A stretch of 15,000 bases of DNA from Chrysomallon squamiferum (GCA_012295275.1 CM022679.1:24889502-24904501); one strand, 5' to 3'; counted from the stretch's first letter, positions 8,001 through 14,620 are shown. Notes: generated by a model not told the origin, from the sequence alone. A program made the numbers and translations.

Positions 8001-10722
8001 ATTCAGTTACTTTTTTTTTGAGCCTGGAGTTCCCGCAGTCGATATGGGTGCAAGCCAATATCCGACATGATGCGTTGTAAAGACGATCGTGATATGCCCA
8101 GCTCTGCAGAAGCACGTCTCTTGGATTTGCGAGGGCTGTTGACGTATGATGATGCTACTAATTACTGGTTGGCAATTGTCTTCATTGTTCTTGGTGCACC
8201 AGGTTCATACGTGTCGGCAACGTTGCCAGTTTGTTCAAATTTTTGTACCAATTCGTAGACTGACGATTTTGATGGAGGTGGTGTATCAAACGATTCATTC
8301 CAATGATCAATAACATTTTTATAACTCCTCTCCGACAAATAATAATTGTTAACAGCTAAATACGTTCTTCCAATTTTAAAGTGCCTCGTGTGTTGGCCAT
8401 GTCTGTTAAATGAAAGAGGGCGACAACGAAGACAATCAAAGAAGAAGGTTTCCGTCCTCTCTTAAATAGGCTTTGCAACACTTTCAGAGGTGATGACGAA
8501 ACCAGTTAACACAGCCATGCATGTGAAGTCCCTTTACCAATTATCCCTGATATTGATTTCTTCAGTATTTCGTGAAGCAGACTTGAAATCAGTGATCACC
8601 GATTGAGTGTTCGGGTTCGATTACATCTGGGCCACCCTGTACATTAGTATGAATTAGTTGAATTTAAGCTGTTAACTTAGATTAAATCAATGCAACCCAT
8701 TAAGTAATAATTTTGTATATGCCAGTGTAAAGTTGTATAAAGTAATTTAAAGTCATTCTTGAAATAATACATTTTTATGTTCAAATGTAATGCAAACTGT
8801 TCAAAACAAAATAAATAAAAATAATAATAATAATAATAAAAATAAAATGTTCTAAAAATTCCATTTTTCTTTTAAGATACACAAATCATTTAAGAATACT
8901 GAATTTTGAATCCAATGATTTGACAAATAGAACTGTAAAAAGAAACAGAACCAAACAACAGAATGAAAAGGAAATGTCACTCAAAACTGGTAATTTTGTA
9001 TATTTACACCACTTTTAAAAGTTTTTTTTGTTTGTTTTGTTTTGGTTATATACAAAGAAACTTCCAGTTTGTAGTAACGATAAAAAGAAAAAAGAAGATC
9101 AACAAAAAACAAAACAAAACAGCAACAATATAATACAGTTAATTTTAGTCTGAATGTGAATTTGTTTTTCGTAACTGGGTTTAACAACAGCAGATCTGAA
9201 ATACAAATAATTAATTTTTGTTTGGAAACATTCTCTGAATAGATTAAGACTCTCTTTCAACAAATGAGGAAAAAGGTTTATTTTTGTGTGGTGTACAAAA
9301 AAACATCCAAAAAGTAAATTCAGAATTTGTTTCAGATACTGTAGAGGGCTACAGAACATCACCATATCCTGAAATTGATGCATTTGTGTCTAGTATTGTC
9401 AGTGGTGACGGTCATCAAGGTTACATCAGACACTGGACATATTTTACACACGAAGAACTTCTTGTATACGATATTGCAAAATTTCGGTTTTGTGAAAATG
9501 TTGGTCGTGAACATAGAAGCAATAATGTTATGTGAGTTGTACAGAAATAATATTACCTAAGTAATATAACAGTAAGGTTAGGTATATTATATGGAATTTA
9601 GAGAATGTATATTAAACATTGATACTTTTTAAAGTTTTGAACAGATTTTTACAAAAAGATACAAAATAATTCAAGGTGTTACTGGTTGCAAGATATGAAA
9701 TAAATATATTTTGAATGTACCAGTCGTAGCAAGAATTACAGAAACCATGAAATTAAATAATAAATTATTATCTCAAATTAACTTTAGTATGCTGGGCTGT
9801 TTCTTGCAATAATTTGTAACCGTTTTCTTTATACTGTTGTTATCTATGCACAGTTATGTAAACTTAAGGATGTCGATAGCATCAAAAATGTTAAATATTT
9901 TAAATGTTATTTGTTATGTATTTTAGGCTGATTGTGGACATGAAAAAAGGAGTTTATTATCAGAAATGTCATGACCCAGATTGTCAAGCACAAAACTTCA
10001 AGTCACCAGGTGAGGTATTTATAACTAACAGATCTTTAAATAAATTTGTTTATTGTTAATTTTCATTTCTTATGCAGCTCTTGACAGTCACTGTAAGGCT
10101 AGAAAATATTAAAACTATATATTTTGTCACTGTTTCTGGTCACAATTTTGTTTTTTTACCCGTATTGAAATTTTAAAATATAAAGTCTGTTTTTAAGAAA
10201 AATATCTCTCTTGTACAGAAATTTTTATATTTCTAAAGTACAGTTAAATAAAATAATCTATTTCAGTTTATTTATTTATTAAATACTATAGAAAATGGAA
10301 ATAAATTCAAATTAAATTAATTTATCTCTCAAACTAATACTCTTGCATTTCTTTTTATCCATCCTGTATTAATCTTACAGAGAAGAAAAAAAAAAAAAAA
10401 AAAAGGTGATAAAAATGTTAGAACTCTAATTCCATTTAGCAGTTTTAAAAAAAGTAGAAAGTTTGCAGTTTTCAAATTATTTGATTCTATTGCAGATTAT
10501 AATCTTCCTCACAACGTGTTGCCAGCACACTACTTTGATGATCTAGAGGATGCATCATCAGCAGAAGATAACTTTGATTCTGATTTTGAAGATGAAGAAT
10601 GTTTAAAGGAAGTAGAAAACATGGAAAAGTCTTTGATAACAGAGGATGAAGGGTTGAGTGACACAGAACTGCTATCAGCTGCTGAAGATCTCGAAAACAG
10701 CATTCATGAAGAGAGAAAATAA
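1839..10722 (+). CDS. PRIMPOL: PRIMPOL: DNA-directed primase/polymerase, 14 coding exons, complete
   Basis: The product is an archaeo-eukaryotic primase (AEP) family primase/translesion polymerase that reprimes DNA synthesis downstream of lesions in nucleus and mitochondria. Coding exons are 1839-1852, 2177-2263, 2689-2767, 3650-3750, 4215-4261, 4811-4902, 5618-5691, 6376-6449, 6772-7125, 7392-7554, 8877-8989, 9336-9531, 9927-10009 and 10496-10722. All junctions are GT-AG, phases match, and the total is 1704 nt (567 aa plus stop). In the 567-aa numbering, motif I (DxE) is D118/E120 in YFDLEF, motif II (SxH) is S171/H173 in FSRHLIF, and motif III has D306 in CDLGVY, followed by the NRNFRLYKSSK block. 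The zinc knuckle is C452/H459/C479/C484, with exactly the C-7-H-20-C-5-C offsets of human PRIMPOL. The tail is acidic, as in the RPA-binding region of the family. The only doubtful part is the first 9 residues: the first in-frame ATG in exon 2 (2190) would give 558 aa. Confidence 0.97.
2177..2263 (+). CDS. PRIMPOL: PRIMPOL coding exon 2
   Basis: Residues 6-33, with split serine codons at both ends. It encodes the basic N-terminal helix region (EKRVKEYVEHK), which aligns one-to-one with the N-terminal helix of vertebrate PRIMPOL. The acceptor is ttaaaag with a weak T-rich tract and the donor is ag/gtgtgt. It contains the fallback initiator ATG at 2190. The codons from 2177 are supported by homology; the exact acceptor is inferred. 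Confidence 0.88.
2689..2767 (+). CDS. PRIMPOL: PRIMPOL coding exon 3
   Basis: Residues 34-60, including LLRKTFFRQQEAFEYARS, which matches the family's RLFHRQ-type helix that opens the AEP fold. The acceptor is tttatttcag and the donor is gtaaaa; the exon runs from phase 2 to phase 0. Confidence 0.95.
2768..3649 (+). other. PRIMPOL intron 3
   Basis: 882 nt of AT-rich intron. No conserved element, transposon end or nested gene was seen. Confidence 0.85.
3650..3750 (+). CDS. PRIMPOL: PRIMPOL coding exon 4
   Basis: Residues 61-93, DLCVFAFES...GQRMYLVCSLPVFWHYY, the N-terminal beta strands of the AEP domain. The acceptor is cttcttgcag. The donor ctacag/gtaata is duplicated almost exactly 22 nt downstream (acatacag/gtaata). 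Use of the second site would shift the frame into an immediate stop. Confidence 0.96.
3751..4810 (+). other. PRIMPOL introns 4 and 5 (around exon 5)
   Basis: Intron 4 is 3751-4214 and carries a duplicated splice donor at 3773. Intron 5 is 4262-4810. Nothing else was recognised; the long open frame at 4007-4222 is a chance T-rich frame running into exon 5. Confidence 0.85.
4215..4261 (+). CDS. PRIMPOL: PRIMPOL coding exon 5
   Basis: A 47-nt exon for residues 94-109, ending in the strongly conserved HHYEVIPEG stretch that leads into motif I. The acceptor is ttttccag and the donor is g/gtaaat. Confidence 0.95.
4811..4902 (+). CDS. PRIMPOL: PRIMPOL coding exon 6 (motif I, DxE)
   Basis: Residues 110-140. 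It carries AVCKLYFDLEF, where D118 and E120 are the metal-binding catalytic acids (D114 and E116 in human). The rest of the exon is a variable acidic loop and the start of the next helix. The acceptor is attatcag and the donor is gtatgc. Confidence 0.97.
4997..5033. repeat. (AAT)n microsatellite in PRIMPOL intron 6
   Basis: About 12 units, 60 nt upstream of the foldback hairpin. Confidence 0.95.
5094..5247. repeat. Near-perfect 67-bp inverted repeat (foldback hairpin) in PRIMPOL intron 6
   Basis: The left arm 5094-5160 and right arm 5181-5247 are reverse complements at 66 of 67 positions (the mismatch pairs 5120 with 5221), around a 20-nt AT-rich spacer. Transcribed in the PRIMPOL pre-mRNA, this would form a long, almost perfect double-stranded stem. 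It lies 191 nt after exon 6 and 370 nt before exon 7. No target duplication or coding capacity is visible, so it is either a foldback MITE or a recent local inverted duplication. Confidence 0.93.
5618..5691 (+). CDS. PRIMPOL: PRIMPOL coding exon 7
   Basis: Residues 141-164, YVCFWMKHQFGVLCSRKDVLDLDS, a helix followed by the conserved DVL-LDSS segment. The acceptor is ttttttaag and the donor is ag/gtaagt (consensus). Confidence 0.95.
5692..6771 (+). other. PRIMPOL introns 7 and 8 (around exon 8)
   Basis: Intron 7 is 5692-6375 with a short CA run at 6300-6315. Intron 8 is 6450-6771. No further elements were seen. Confidence 0.85.
6376..6449 (+). CDS. PRIMPOL: PRIMPOL coding exon 8 (motif II, SxH)
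   Basis: Residues 166-189, KKFSRHLIFQLADVAFKDN. S171 and H173 are the SxH nucleotide-binding motif (H169 in human). This is one of the best conserved stretches of the protein. The acceptor is tctctcag and the donor is gcag/gtatga. Confidence 0.97.
6772..7125 (+). CDS. PRIMPOL: PRIMPOL coding exon 9 (variable linker, motif III aspartate)
   Basis: The longest exon (354 nt, residues 191-307). It starts with a helix (KFVNHIFTIL), then a hydrophilic, low-complexity linker rich in N, T, S, D and E with five lysines in a row (265-269), and ends in LLCDLG, where D306 is the third catalytic acid (D280 in human). The distance from H173 to D306 is 133 residues against 111 in human, so the disordered linker is about 22 residues longer here. 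The acceptor is tttttttcag and the donor is g/gtaatc. Confidence 0.95.
7187..7230. repeat. (AAAT)n microsatellite in PRIMPOL intron 9
   Basis: A tetranucleotide run with small interruptions starting about 60 nt after the exon 9 donor. Confidence 0.9.
7392..7554 (+). CDS. PRIMPOL: PRIMPOL coding exon 10
   Basis: Residues 309-361. VYTKNRNFRLYKSSKLGK is the highly conserved strand-loop after motif III that contacts incoming nucleotide and template. It is followed by a variable stretch and FICNVR. The acceptor is ttgttgtag; the donor ag/gtgtgt is weak. Confidence 0.96.
7590..7857 (+). repeat. Degenerate tandem repeats flanking the mariner insertion
   Basis: Short modules recur: ACTGGTTTCATA near 7594 and 7668, AGATCTATTTA near 7723 and 7806, and TTGAAATAAT at 7698, 7781, 7847 and again at 8759 beyond the mariner. 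Joining the mariner flanks at the TA gives another copy of the TTGAAATAAT...ACATTAGTAT module, similar to that at 7781-7804. The array therefore predates the insertion. Confidence 0.7.
7858..7887 (+). repeat. Mariner left terminal inverted repeat
   Basis: 30 bp matching the reverse complement of 8610-8639 at 28 positions; the adjacent 7856-7857 is TA. Confidence 0.95.
7936..8400 (-). pseudogene. Mariner-type transposase remnant, DDE core deleted
   Basis: Starting at ATG 8398-8400 it reads MANTRGTLKLEER and then shifts frame near 8360. The next frame continues TYLAVNNYY and SVYELVQKFEQTGNVAD, typical of the first helix-turn-helix of invertebrate mariner-like transposases. After an in-frame TAA it continues as SPRKSKRRASAELGISRSSL and LHPYRLRELQAQ, the second helix-turn-helix. 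Next to a T run at 8011-8019 it jumps to the family's C-terminal end (IEQCHHCITNNGLHFGHLL, stop at 7936-7938). The roughly 200-residue DDE/D catalytic domain is missing, as expected of an internal deletion derivative. Confidence 0.88.
8610..8639 (-). repeat. Mariner right terminal inverted repeat
   Basis: Inverted copy of 7858-7887 with 2 mismatches, followed by TA at 8640-8641. Confidence 0.95.
8809..8846. repeat. AAT/AAAT-rich simple repeat in PRIMPOL intron 10
   Basis: Mixed AAAT and AAT units just upstream of the exon 11 acceptor. Confidence 0.85.
8877..8989 (+). CDS. PRIMPOL: PRIMPOL coding exon 11
   Basis: Residues 363-399. It starts YTNHLRILNFE, like the post-AEP segment of the family, and ends in a basic, hydrophilic linker (KRNRTKQQNEKE). 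It is less conserved than its neighbours, but its 1-nt/1-nt split codons fit both flanking exons. The acceptor is tcttttaag and the donor is g/gtaatt. Confidence 0.88.
8990..9926 (+). other. PRIMPOL introns 11 and 12 (around exon 12)
   Basis: Intron 11 is 8990-9335, with T-rich and A-rich low-complexity runs at about 9018-9045 and 9076-9121. Intron 12 is 9532-9926. No nested gene was seen. Confidence 0.85.
9336..9531 (+). CDS. PRIMPOL: PRIMPOL coding exon 12 (zinc-finger first half)
   Basis: Residues 401-464, TVEGYRTSPYPEID...EELLVYDIAKFRFCENVGREH. It forms the UL52-like zinc-knuckle domain, with ligands C452 and H459. The domain is needed for primase activity and extension control in the family. 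The acceptor used here is aatttgtttcag (AG ending at 9335). A second AG at 9323 would add four in-frame residues (EFVS). The donor is at/gtgagt. Confidence 0.95.
9927..10009 (+). CDS. PRIMPOL: PRIMPOL coding exon 13 (zinc-finger second half)
   Basis: Residues 466-492, LIVDMKKGVYYQKCHDPDCQAQNFKSP. C479 and C484 complete the CHCC zinc site. The acceptor is gtattttag and the donor is ccag/gtgagg. Confidence 0.97.
10010..10495 (+). other. PRIMPOL intron 13
   Basis: 486 nt, AT-rich, with the 19-A run at 10386-10404 and nothing else recognised. Confidence 0.85.
10386..10404. repeat. Poly(A) run in PRIMPOL intron 13
   Basis: 19 consecutive A residues. No retrocopied sequence with a target duplication is evident upstream. 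Confidence 0.9.
10496..10722 (+). CDS. PRIMPOL: PRIMPOL coding exon 14 (acidic C-terminus, stop)
   Basis: Residues 494-567 and TAA. The tail is strongly acidic. HYFDDLED (504-511) resembles the aromatic-acidic RPA-binding motif A of human PRIMPOL, and GLSDTELLSAAEDLENS (545-561) is an acidic amphipathic segment that could serve as a second RPA70N-binding motif. Both RPA roles are inferred from position and composition. The acceptor is attctattgcag. Confidence 0.93.
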
Positions 10723-10772
10723 CCAGAAAACTGAATTTACTTATGAAATTTGCAGTCGGAGTATCATTAAAG

Positions 10773-10778
10773 AATAAA
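10773..10778 (+). terminator. PRIMPOL poly(A) signal AATAAA
   Basis: A canonical hexamer 51 nt after the PRIMPOL stop. A GT-rich stretch (about 10831-10853), suitable as a downstream element, follows. Further AATAAA hexamers occur near 11192 and 11292, so longer 3' UTRs are possible. Confidence 0.6.
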
Positions 10779-10888
10779 TAATGTCACAAGGAAGGTGCCT
10801 ACAAACAAGTTTATATAGTACGTAGTAAGGTAGTATTTTGTTGTGTTGCTGTTCCCCAGTGAAAACTAAAATTAAAAAACAAAAACGT

Positions 10889-11155
10889 AGGTTATAGTTT
10901 TTTAACATATGGGGTTGGGTTTGTATTTGATGGTTTCCATTCCTTCTGCATATGAGATAGCATGGAATAATATCGTGTTAAAGCATTGGTATTTATTTAT
11001 TGTGTTAGCTTTCTCCAAATGACAAGTCAGCAAAAAAAAAATCCAGGTTATAGGAGTTTAGTAGGTGAAGCTAGTTACTGAGTTTCCAATCTTTCTGTAT
11101 TATAAAGACAACAGATTATAATGCTTTGTTAAAGCACTGGTAAAGTGGCAACATG
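10889..11155. repeat. Decayed ~156-bp tandem duplication in the convergent 3' region
   Basis: Landmarks occur in the same order with the same offset: AGGTTATAG at 10889 and 11045, TTTCCATTCCTTCTG versus TTTCCAATCTTTCTG, and GTTAAAGCATTGGTA versus GTTAAAGCACTGGTA. The sequence between them is diverged. Confidence 0.6.
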
Positions 11156-11539
11156 ACAGTCATCAAGAGAATGGAGTAATTTTTATCTAAAAATAAAATA
11201 TTCTTGAACAAAGGCTTTGTATAAGAATACAAAACAATTAAAATCATTAAAATAATACATTACTCATTTCTAATCTTTATGCTTTATTGTAAAATAAATA
11301 CATATATTGCACCTTTTTATTTTATTTTTTACTAAATTGCATTTGAACAAACGTATATAATGTACAGCTCACGTGGGGCTGACTATATAGATATATCTTA
11401 CAATATATTTTTTAATTTTTTTTTATTTATTTAATATATTTTTTATAATTATATACAAAATAAAAATGCATTACTCAAATAAATATTCTGTTATTGATGT
11501 ACTGAAACAGGGGATTCTTAATAACTTTATCAAAAATTG

Positions 11540-11545
11540 TTTATT
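11540..11545 (-). terminator. Possible EXOC7 poly(A) signal
   Basis: AATAAA on the minus strand (TTTATT on plus), about 450 nt after the EXOC7 stop. In AT-rich DNA the hexamer is common, and others lie at about 11317-11430, so the true site is uncertain. Confidence 0.3.
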
Positions 11546-11995
11546 TTTAAACAGGAGAACTTCATGAAACACTTTTGTTCAGTTGTTAGGAAAACTGTGC
11601 TATACAAACAAAATCAGTTGAAGATTCAGAAATCTTCAGGACACATCCACTCCAGGAAGAGAATTTGTTTTTAAAGATTTGTGTACAAAGCAACTTTTTT
11701 ATGGATCAGAACATTAAAACTGCTCAATAGATGATTCATCAAACAGGCACAATTATTAATTACTTACAACTCTGACTGATTATTTTATCTTGGGAAAAAT
11801 GTTTATGAAAGAATAGCTCAAGCTTTAATACTGTGCATTCCAAGTAGATAATCATAGTTTATTGGAGAATAGAGGATATTTGTAAGTATATTAATTGATA
11901 TAACTTTGTTCATGTAAAAGAGTAAAACAAATAATAATCTTATTAAGAAGAATAAAACCACCAAAAAATGTATCTGTTGTAAAAGTAGTTCAAAC

Positions 11996-12232
11996 TTAAG
12001 CAGAAGCATCAAAGAATTTCTCCAGAAGCTCTCCCACTTGTTCCTCTGTGTATTTTATGTATTTCTGAGGGTTTCTTGTGAAGTTGACATTCTTGAACTT
12101 GTTGAGAAATATTTGATATCTGAGAAGAATGTATTTCTTATTGTCCTGTATTAGCGACTGTCGCAGCTCTGGATCAGGAATGGCATATCCCTTCTGGATG
12201 CGATAGATTTCTTCAAGCTCTTTGTTGAAGCC
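11996..12232 (-). CDS. EXOC7: EXOC7 terminal coding exon
   Basis: 78 codons plus TAA (11996-11998). It ends in KFFDASA, like the -LFDTSA terminus of mammalian Exo70. The PI(4,5)P2-binding lysines of KYIKY are encoded at 12062-12064 and 12053-12055. The acceptor is ttattttcag. The 3' UTR runs leftwards; a possible poly(A) hexamer on the minus strand lies at 11540-11545. Confidence 0.97.
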   Translation of the reverse strand, partial: GFNKELEEIYRIQKGYAIPDPELRQSLIQDNKKYILLRYQIFLNKFKNVNFTRNPQKYIKYTEEQVGELLEKFFDASA

Positions 12233-14620
12233 CTGAAAATAACATCAGTTTTTATTTAGTTTCACAAATCATCATCCAAAATAAATATGAAAAAGTTCTC
12301 AAAGTTAAATAACCATTAGATGCATGTATTTGATATGATTGAAACATTATAAAAATGGCTGGGCTAATTACCAAATATCTTTAAATATGAAATTAACACA
12401 TTTCTTCATATGCCTTTCCTGGAATGATAATAACCTACAAAGTTATGCCAGTAAAAAGTTTTGGTTTCTAAAACTTGGACCGATTTCAACTGACAGTATA
12501 ACTGCTGGTATATATATTTATGTATCTGTACTACAACAATATTGTAAGCACATATGTTTAATCTTACCGTGAACTTATCTTTGATGTTTTGCTTATCTTT
12601 GTCCTTCAGCTGAAAAAAAAAAGAAGATTAAACAATGTTACTCATGAAAACAGAATAATAACAGATAACTGGATGACCCAATCCAGTATGTATCAATAAA
12701 TGTTGATGCAAGTGATTGTGTAATAATATCTCTGAAAACAAACATGGTATTTAATACTGAAAGGTCTTACAACTTTTGGTACTAAAATGTATACTCTTTG
12801 TTCACAGATACATGGTTTTGTTTATATTTATTTTGACTTGGTATATTTGACGGAATAGGTAATAATAGTGTTGTTAATATTATAAAAAGTTTTGCCAGTG
12901 AATAGAGTACTGTGTGGTCCTACAGTGAGAAAAACAGTTACAGTACCTTTACAACATCACCCTGTGTTCTTTGAAGAGATATAGGCTTGTCCACCTCCAT
13001 TATGAAGTGCAAAACTTTGTTCCAACTACAATATTCAATAAATTGCAATAAAAAAAAATTAATTCACTTTTAATTTCTGTCTGAATAAAAGCATTGTAAT
13101 AGTTCTGTGATGTAAATTGTTTTTGTTTTTTTTATTTTAAAAGGGATGACTACATCACACTTGGTACATTTAACCCTGTTTGTGAGTAGGTACATTTAAA
13201 AAAAGAATTCCTGTTTCTAAATTGTAAGAATTTCCAAGTAAACTGATTATACATAAAATAACTCATTAATTTCTTGTGCTATTGTTAAACATTCATTAAT
13301 CACCTAATTTCTAGCTGCAGAATGACAAGAAATAAATAGATTCTTATTTAACAAACATTACTATAATTTAAAAACCTATCATATAATAATAATATGTTCA
13401 TTAAAGAATAGCATACTGGCATATGTATAAAATTATAGTTAGTGAGCATCTCATGGTGGCAAGAAAACTATCTTAGGTAATTATGTTATGCAGAAAGGTT
13501 TAAAAAAATAAATAAAAATTCAGTAGATGAGGTGTTGATTCATCTCACTTGTCTCACCTCTCTGAGTAACTGCGTTTCTGCTCTATAATCTGCTCCTCGT
13601 AATACTCTTCAACTTTTGGATTCCACTCCAGTAAGAGCTGTATCAACCCAGAACTAAAATTATAAATAGACATTGAGTAATGCAGCTGACTAATTAAATT
13701 ATTACTCATAAATTAAAACTTAGCCTAAAAAATTTGTATTGATATTGGTATTTATTTATGTACAAATTTTTAATAAAATAAATGTTCCATGATTTCATAT
13801 TAATTTCAATATAATTAGACTTTAAGAACACCAGTCACTGATTTGCATACATTTCTTTTAATGACAGAATTTTGTATGTTTGCATTTTGAAACAAAAAGG
13901 AAAACATACCTCTTTAGAGATTTGAGAATGTAGTTGCTGTTGTTTAACATAAATATAGGTTTCAGAGCTGGGTCACTGTATGTCTCTGCCTTGTTGCTGA
14001 GATTCAAGCCAAGAGCAGATAACACACGAGCTGAAATAAAACACACAATATAGTTAGTTAAACTCCATTGTCAAATTCATATTTACAGTCCAGTATAATC
14101 ACATGTTAAAGGACTTGGACATAAAAATATGTATAGTCAGAAAATAAAAAAATATGTTGTCACTGTTGAATTTATAATGCCAGTTTCTTACAATCATGTT
14201 ATAAAGGACTTGCTTTAGAATTTTCAGGACAGAACTGTCTGCTTATTAATGTCTGTGGTATGCACAGCTTGTGCATAAGTATATATGTTGTTAGAATATG
14301 AAAAAATAATGCAGTCACAGAAGAATGTATATTGGCAGTCTATTATAATCATGTGATAAAGCACTTCTGTTATAAATTTTGGAATACAACTGTTTACTTA
14401 TTAAGATATGTGATTAAGAAAGCTGTGCTAAGAACACACATTATCAGAAGGAGAAAATGGAATAGATTTTTTATTTTTTTATTTGTTCTTTACATTGTGT
14501 TTTGTTAATTTATTGTTACAGTTTAGTATTTTAATCTATCAAACTTACTCATGTAATCAGCTACTTTCATTCTGCACGTCTCAAATGTAATTTCCTGTGA
14601 TGATGGTGCAGCCTGTTCTC
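11996..14620 (-). CDS. EXOC7: EXOC7 (Exo70) exocyst subunit, last six coding exons; 5' part outside the window
   Basis: Exo70 is a subunit of the octameric exocyst that tethers secretory vesicles to the plasma membrane by binding PI(4,5)P2 and small GTPases. Exons in coding order are 14620-14549, 14030-13910, 13653-13558, 13025-12947, 12609-12568 and 12232-11996, all GT-AG with matching phases (647 nt, about 214 residues). Recognisable blocks are the DPAL-PIF-NN-NYILKSL segment, YYEEQIIEQKRSYSESWNKV, LKDKDKQNIKDKF, then GFNKELEEIYRIQKGYAIPD, and the terminal NPQKYIKYTEEQVGELLEKFFDASA. The last two blocks match the end of mammalian Exo70 closely. The lysines in KYIKY are the pair (K632/K635 in rat) known to bind PI(4,5)P2. 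This is the C-terminal helical-bundle half; the N-terminal exons lie beyond 15000. It runs convergently towards PRIMPOL. Confidence 0.96.
12568..12609 (-). CDS. EXOC7: EXOC7 micro-exon (42 nt)
   Basis: A 14-codon, phase-0 exon encoding LKDKDKQNIKDKFT, matching the mammalian LRDKERQIIKERF helix. The acceptor has a strong pyrimidine tract (ctttttttttcag) and the donor is gtaaga. Confidence 0.93.
12947..13025 (-). CDS. EXOC7: EXOC7 exon
   Basis: 79 nt; encodes WNKVLHFIMEVDKPIS and LQRTQGDVVK, the loop-helix before the KDK-rich helix. The acceptor is atattgtag and the donor is aag/gtactg. Confidence 0.92.
13558..13653 (-). CDS. EXOC7: EXOC7 exon
   Basis: 96 nt; encodes SGLIQLLLEWNPKVEEYY and EEQIIEQKRSYSE, part of the C-terminal helical repeat region. 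It corresponds to the ELIQLV...EHIEQQIQTYQRSW region of mammals. The acceptor is attttag and the donor is ag/gtgaga. Confidence 0.95.
13910..14030 (-). CDS. EXOC7: EXOC7 exon with the NYILKSL block
   Basis: 121 nt; encodes RVLSALGLNLSNKAETY followed by SDPALKPIFMLNNSNYILKSLK, matching the DPAL--IF--NN-NYILKSL signature of animal Exo70. The acceptor is tttatttcag and the donor is ag/gtatgt. Confidence 0.96.
14092..14460. repeat. Decayed tandem repeats (95- and 155-bp spacing) in an EXOC7 intron
   Basis: Three related blocks start near 14097, 14192 and 14347 with the theme AATCATGTTATAAAGGACTT. The second and third also share (C)AGAACTGT-TGCTTATTAA-like and GTGT-AG-like stretches downstream. 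The first block appears shortened by a deletion. There is no coding capacity. Confidence 0.6.
14549..14620 (-). CDS. EXOC7: EXOC7 exon (first in window)
   Basis: 72 nt; encodes EQAAPSSQEITFETCRMKVADYM between split codons. The acceptor is gttttaacag and the donor is a/gtaagt. The sequence is only moderately conserved, but the phase (2 nt in, 1 nt out) joins the next exon exactly. Confidence 0.8.

Larger units (their letters stand above)
7858..8639 (-). mobile_element. Internally deleted Tc1/mariner-superfamily element (782 bp) in PRIMPOL intron 10
   Basis: Terminal inverted repeats of 30 bp (7858-7887 and 8610-8639) begin CAGGGTGGCCCAGATGTAA and differ at only 2 positions. They are flanked by TA on both sides (7856-7857 and 8640-8641), the target duplication of Tc1/mariner elements. 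The interior carries, on the minus strand, a broken transposase that keeps the DNA-binding N-terminus and the extreme C-terminus but not the catalytic core. The element lies antisense in the host intron, away from the splice sites. It would need a transposase supplied in trans, so it is non-autonomous. Confidence 0.93.
10723..11995. other. Convergent intergenic region with both 3' UTRs
   Basis: 1273 nt between the PRIMPOL and EXOC7 stops. It holds the PRIMPOL poly(A) signal, the ~156-bp tandem duplication and AT-rich sequence with several hexamers on both strands. The two transcripts may overlap at their 3' ends. No coding exon was found. Confidence 0.75.
12233..13909 (-). other. EXOC7 introns between the last five exons
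   Basis: Introns are 12233-12567, 12610-12946, 13026-13557 and 13654-13909. They are AT-rich without recognisable elements. Confidence 0.85.

Noticed and set aside
8067-8258. 63-codon open frame on the plus strand inside the mariner element
   Set aside because: It is the antisense of the transposase remnant, whose helix-turn-helix sequence is readable on the minus strand.
9018-9121. Inverted repeat of T/G-rich and A/C-rich runs
   Set aside because: The pairing is between simple TTTTG and CAAAA runs, expected by chance in low-complexity sequence and unlike the unique-sequence hairpin at 5094.
8981-9383. Two overlapping minus-strand frames
   Set aside because: They are antisense to intron 11 and exon 12 of PRIMPOL, with low-complexity A/T runs and no family resemblance.
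10386-10404. Poly(A) run as the tail of a retrotransposed copy
   Set aside because: No SINE, LINE or mRNA-like sequence and no flanking duplication could be seen upstream.
12339-12572. 77-codon plus-strand frame
   Set aside because: Lies in an EXOC7 intron on the opposite strand and resembles no known protein.
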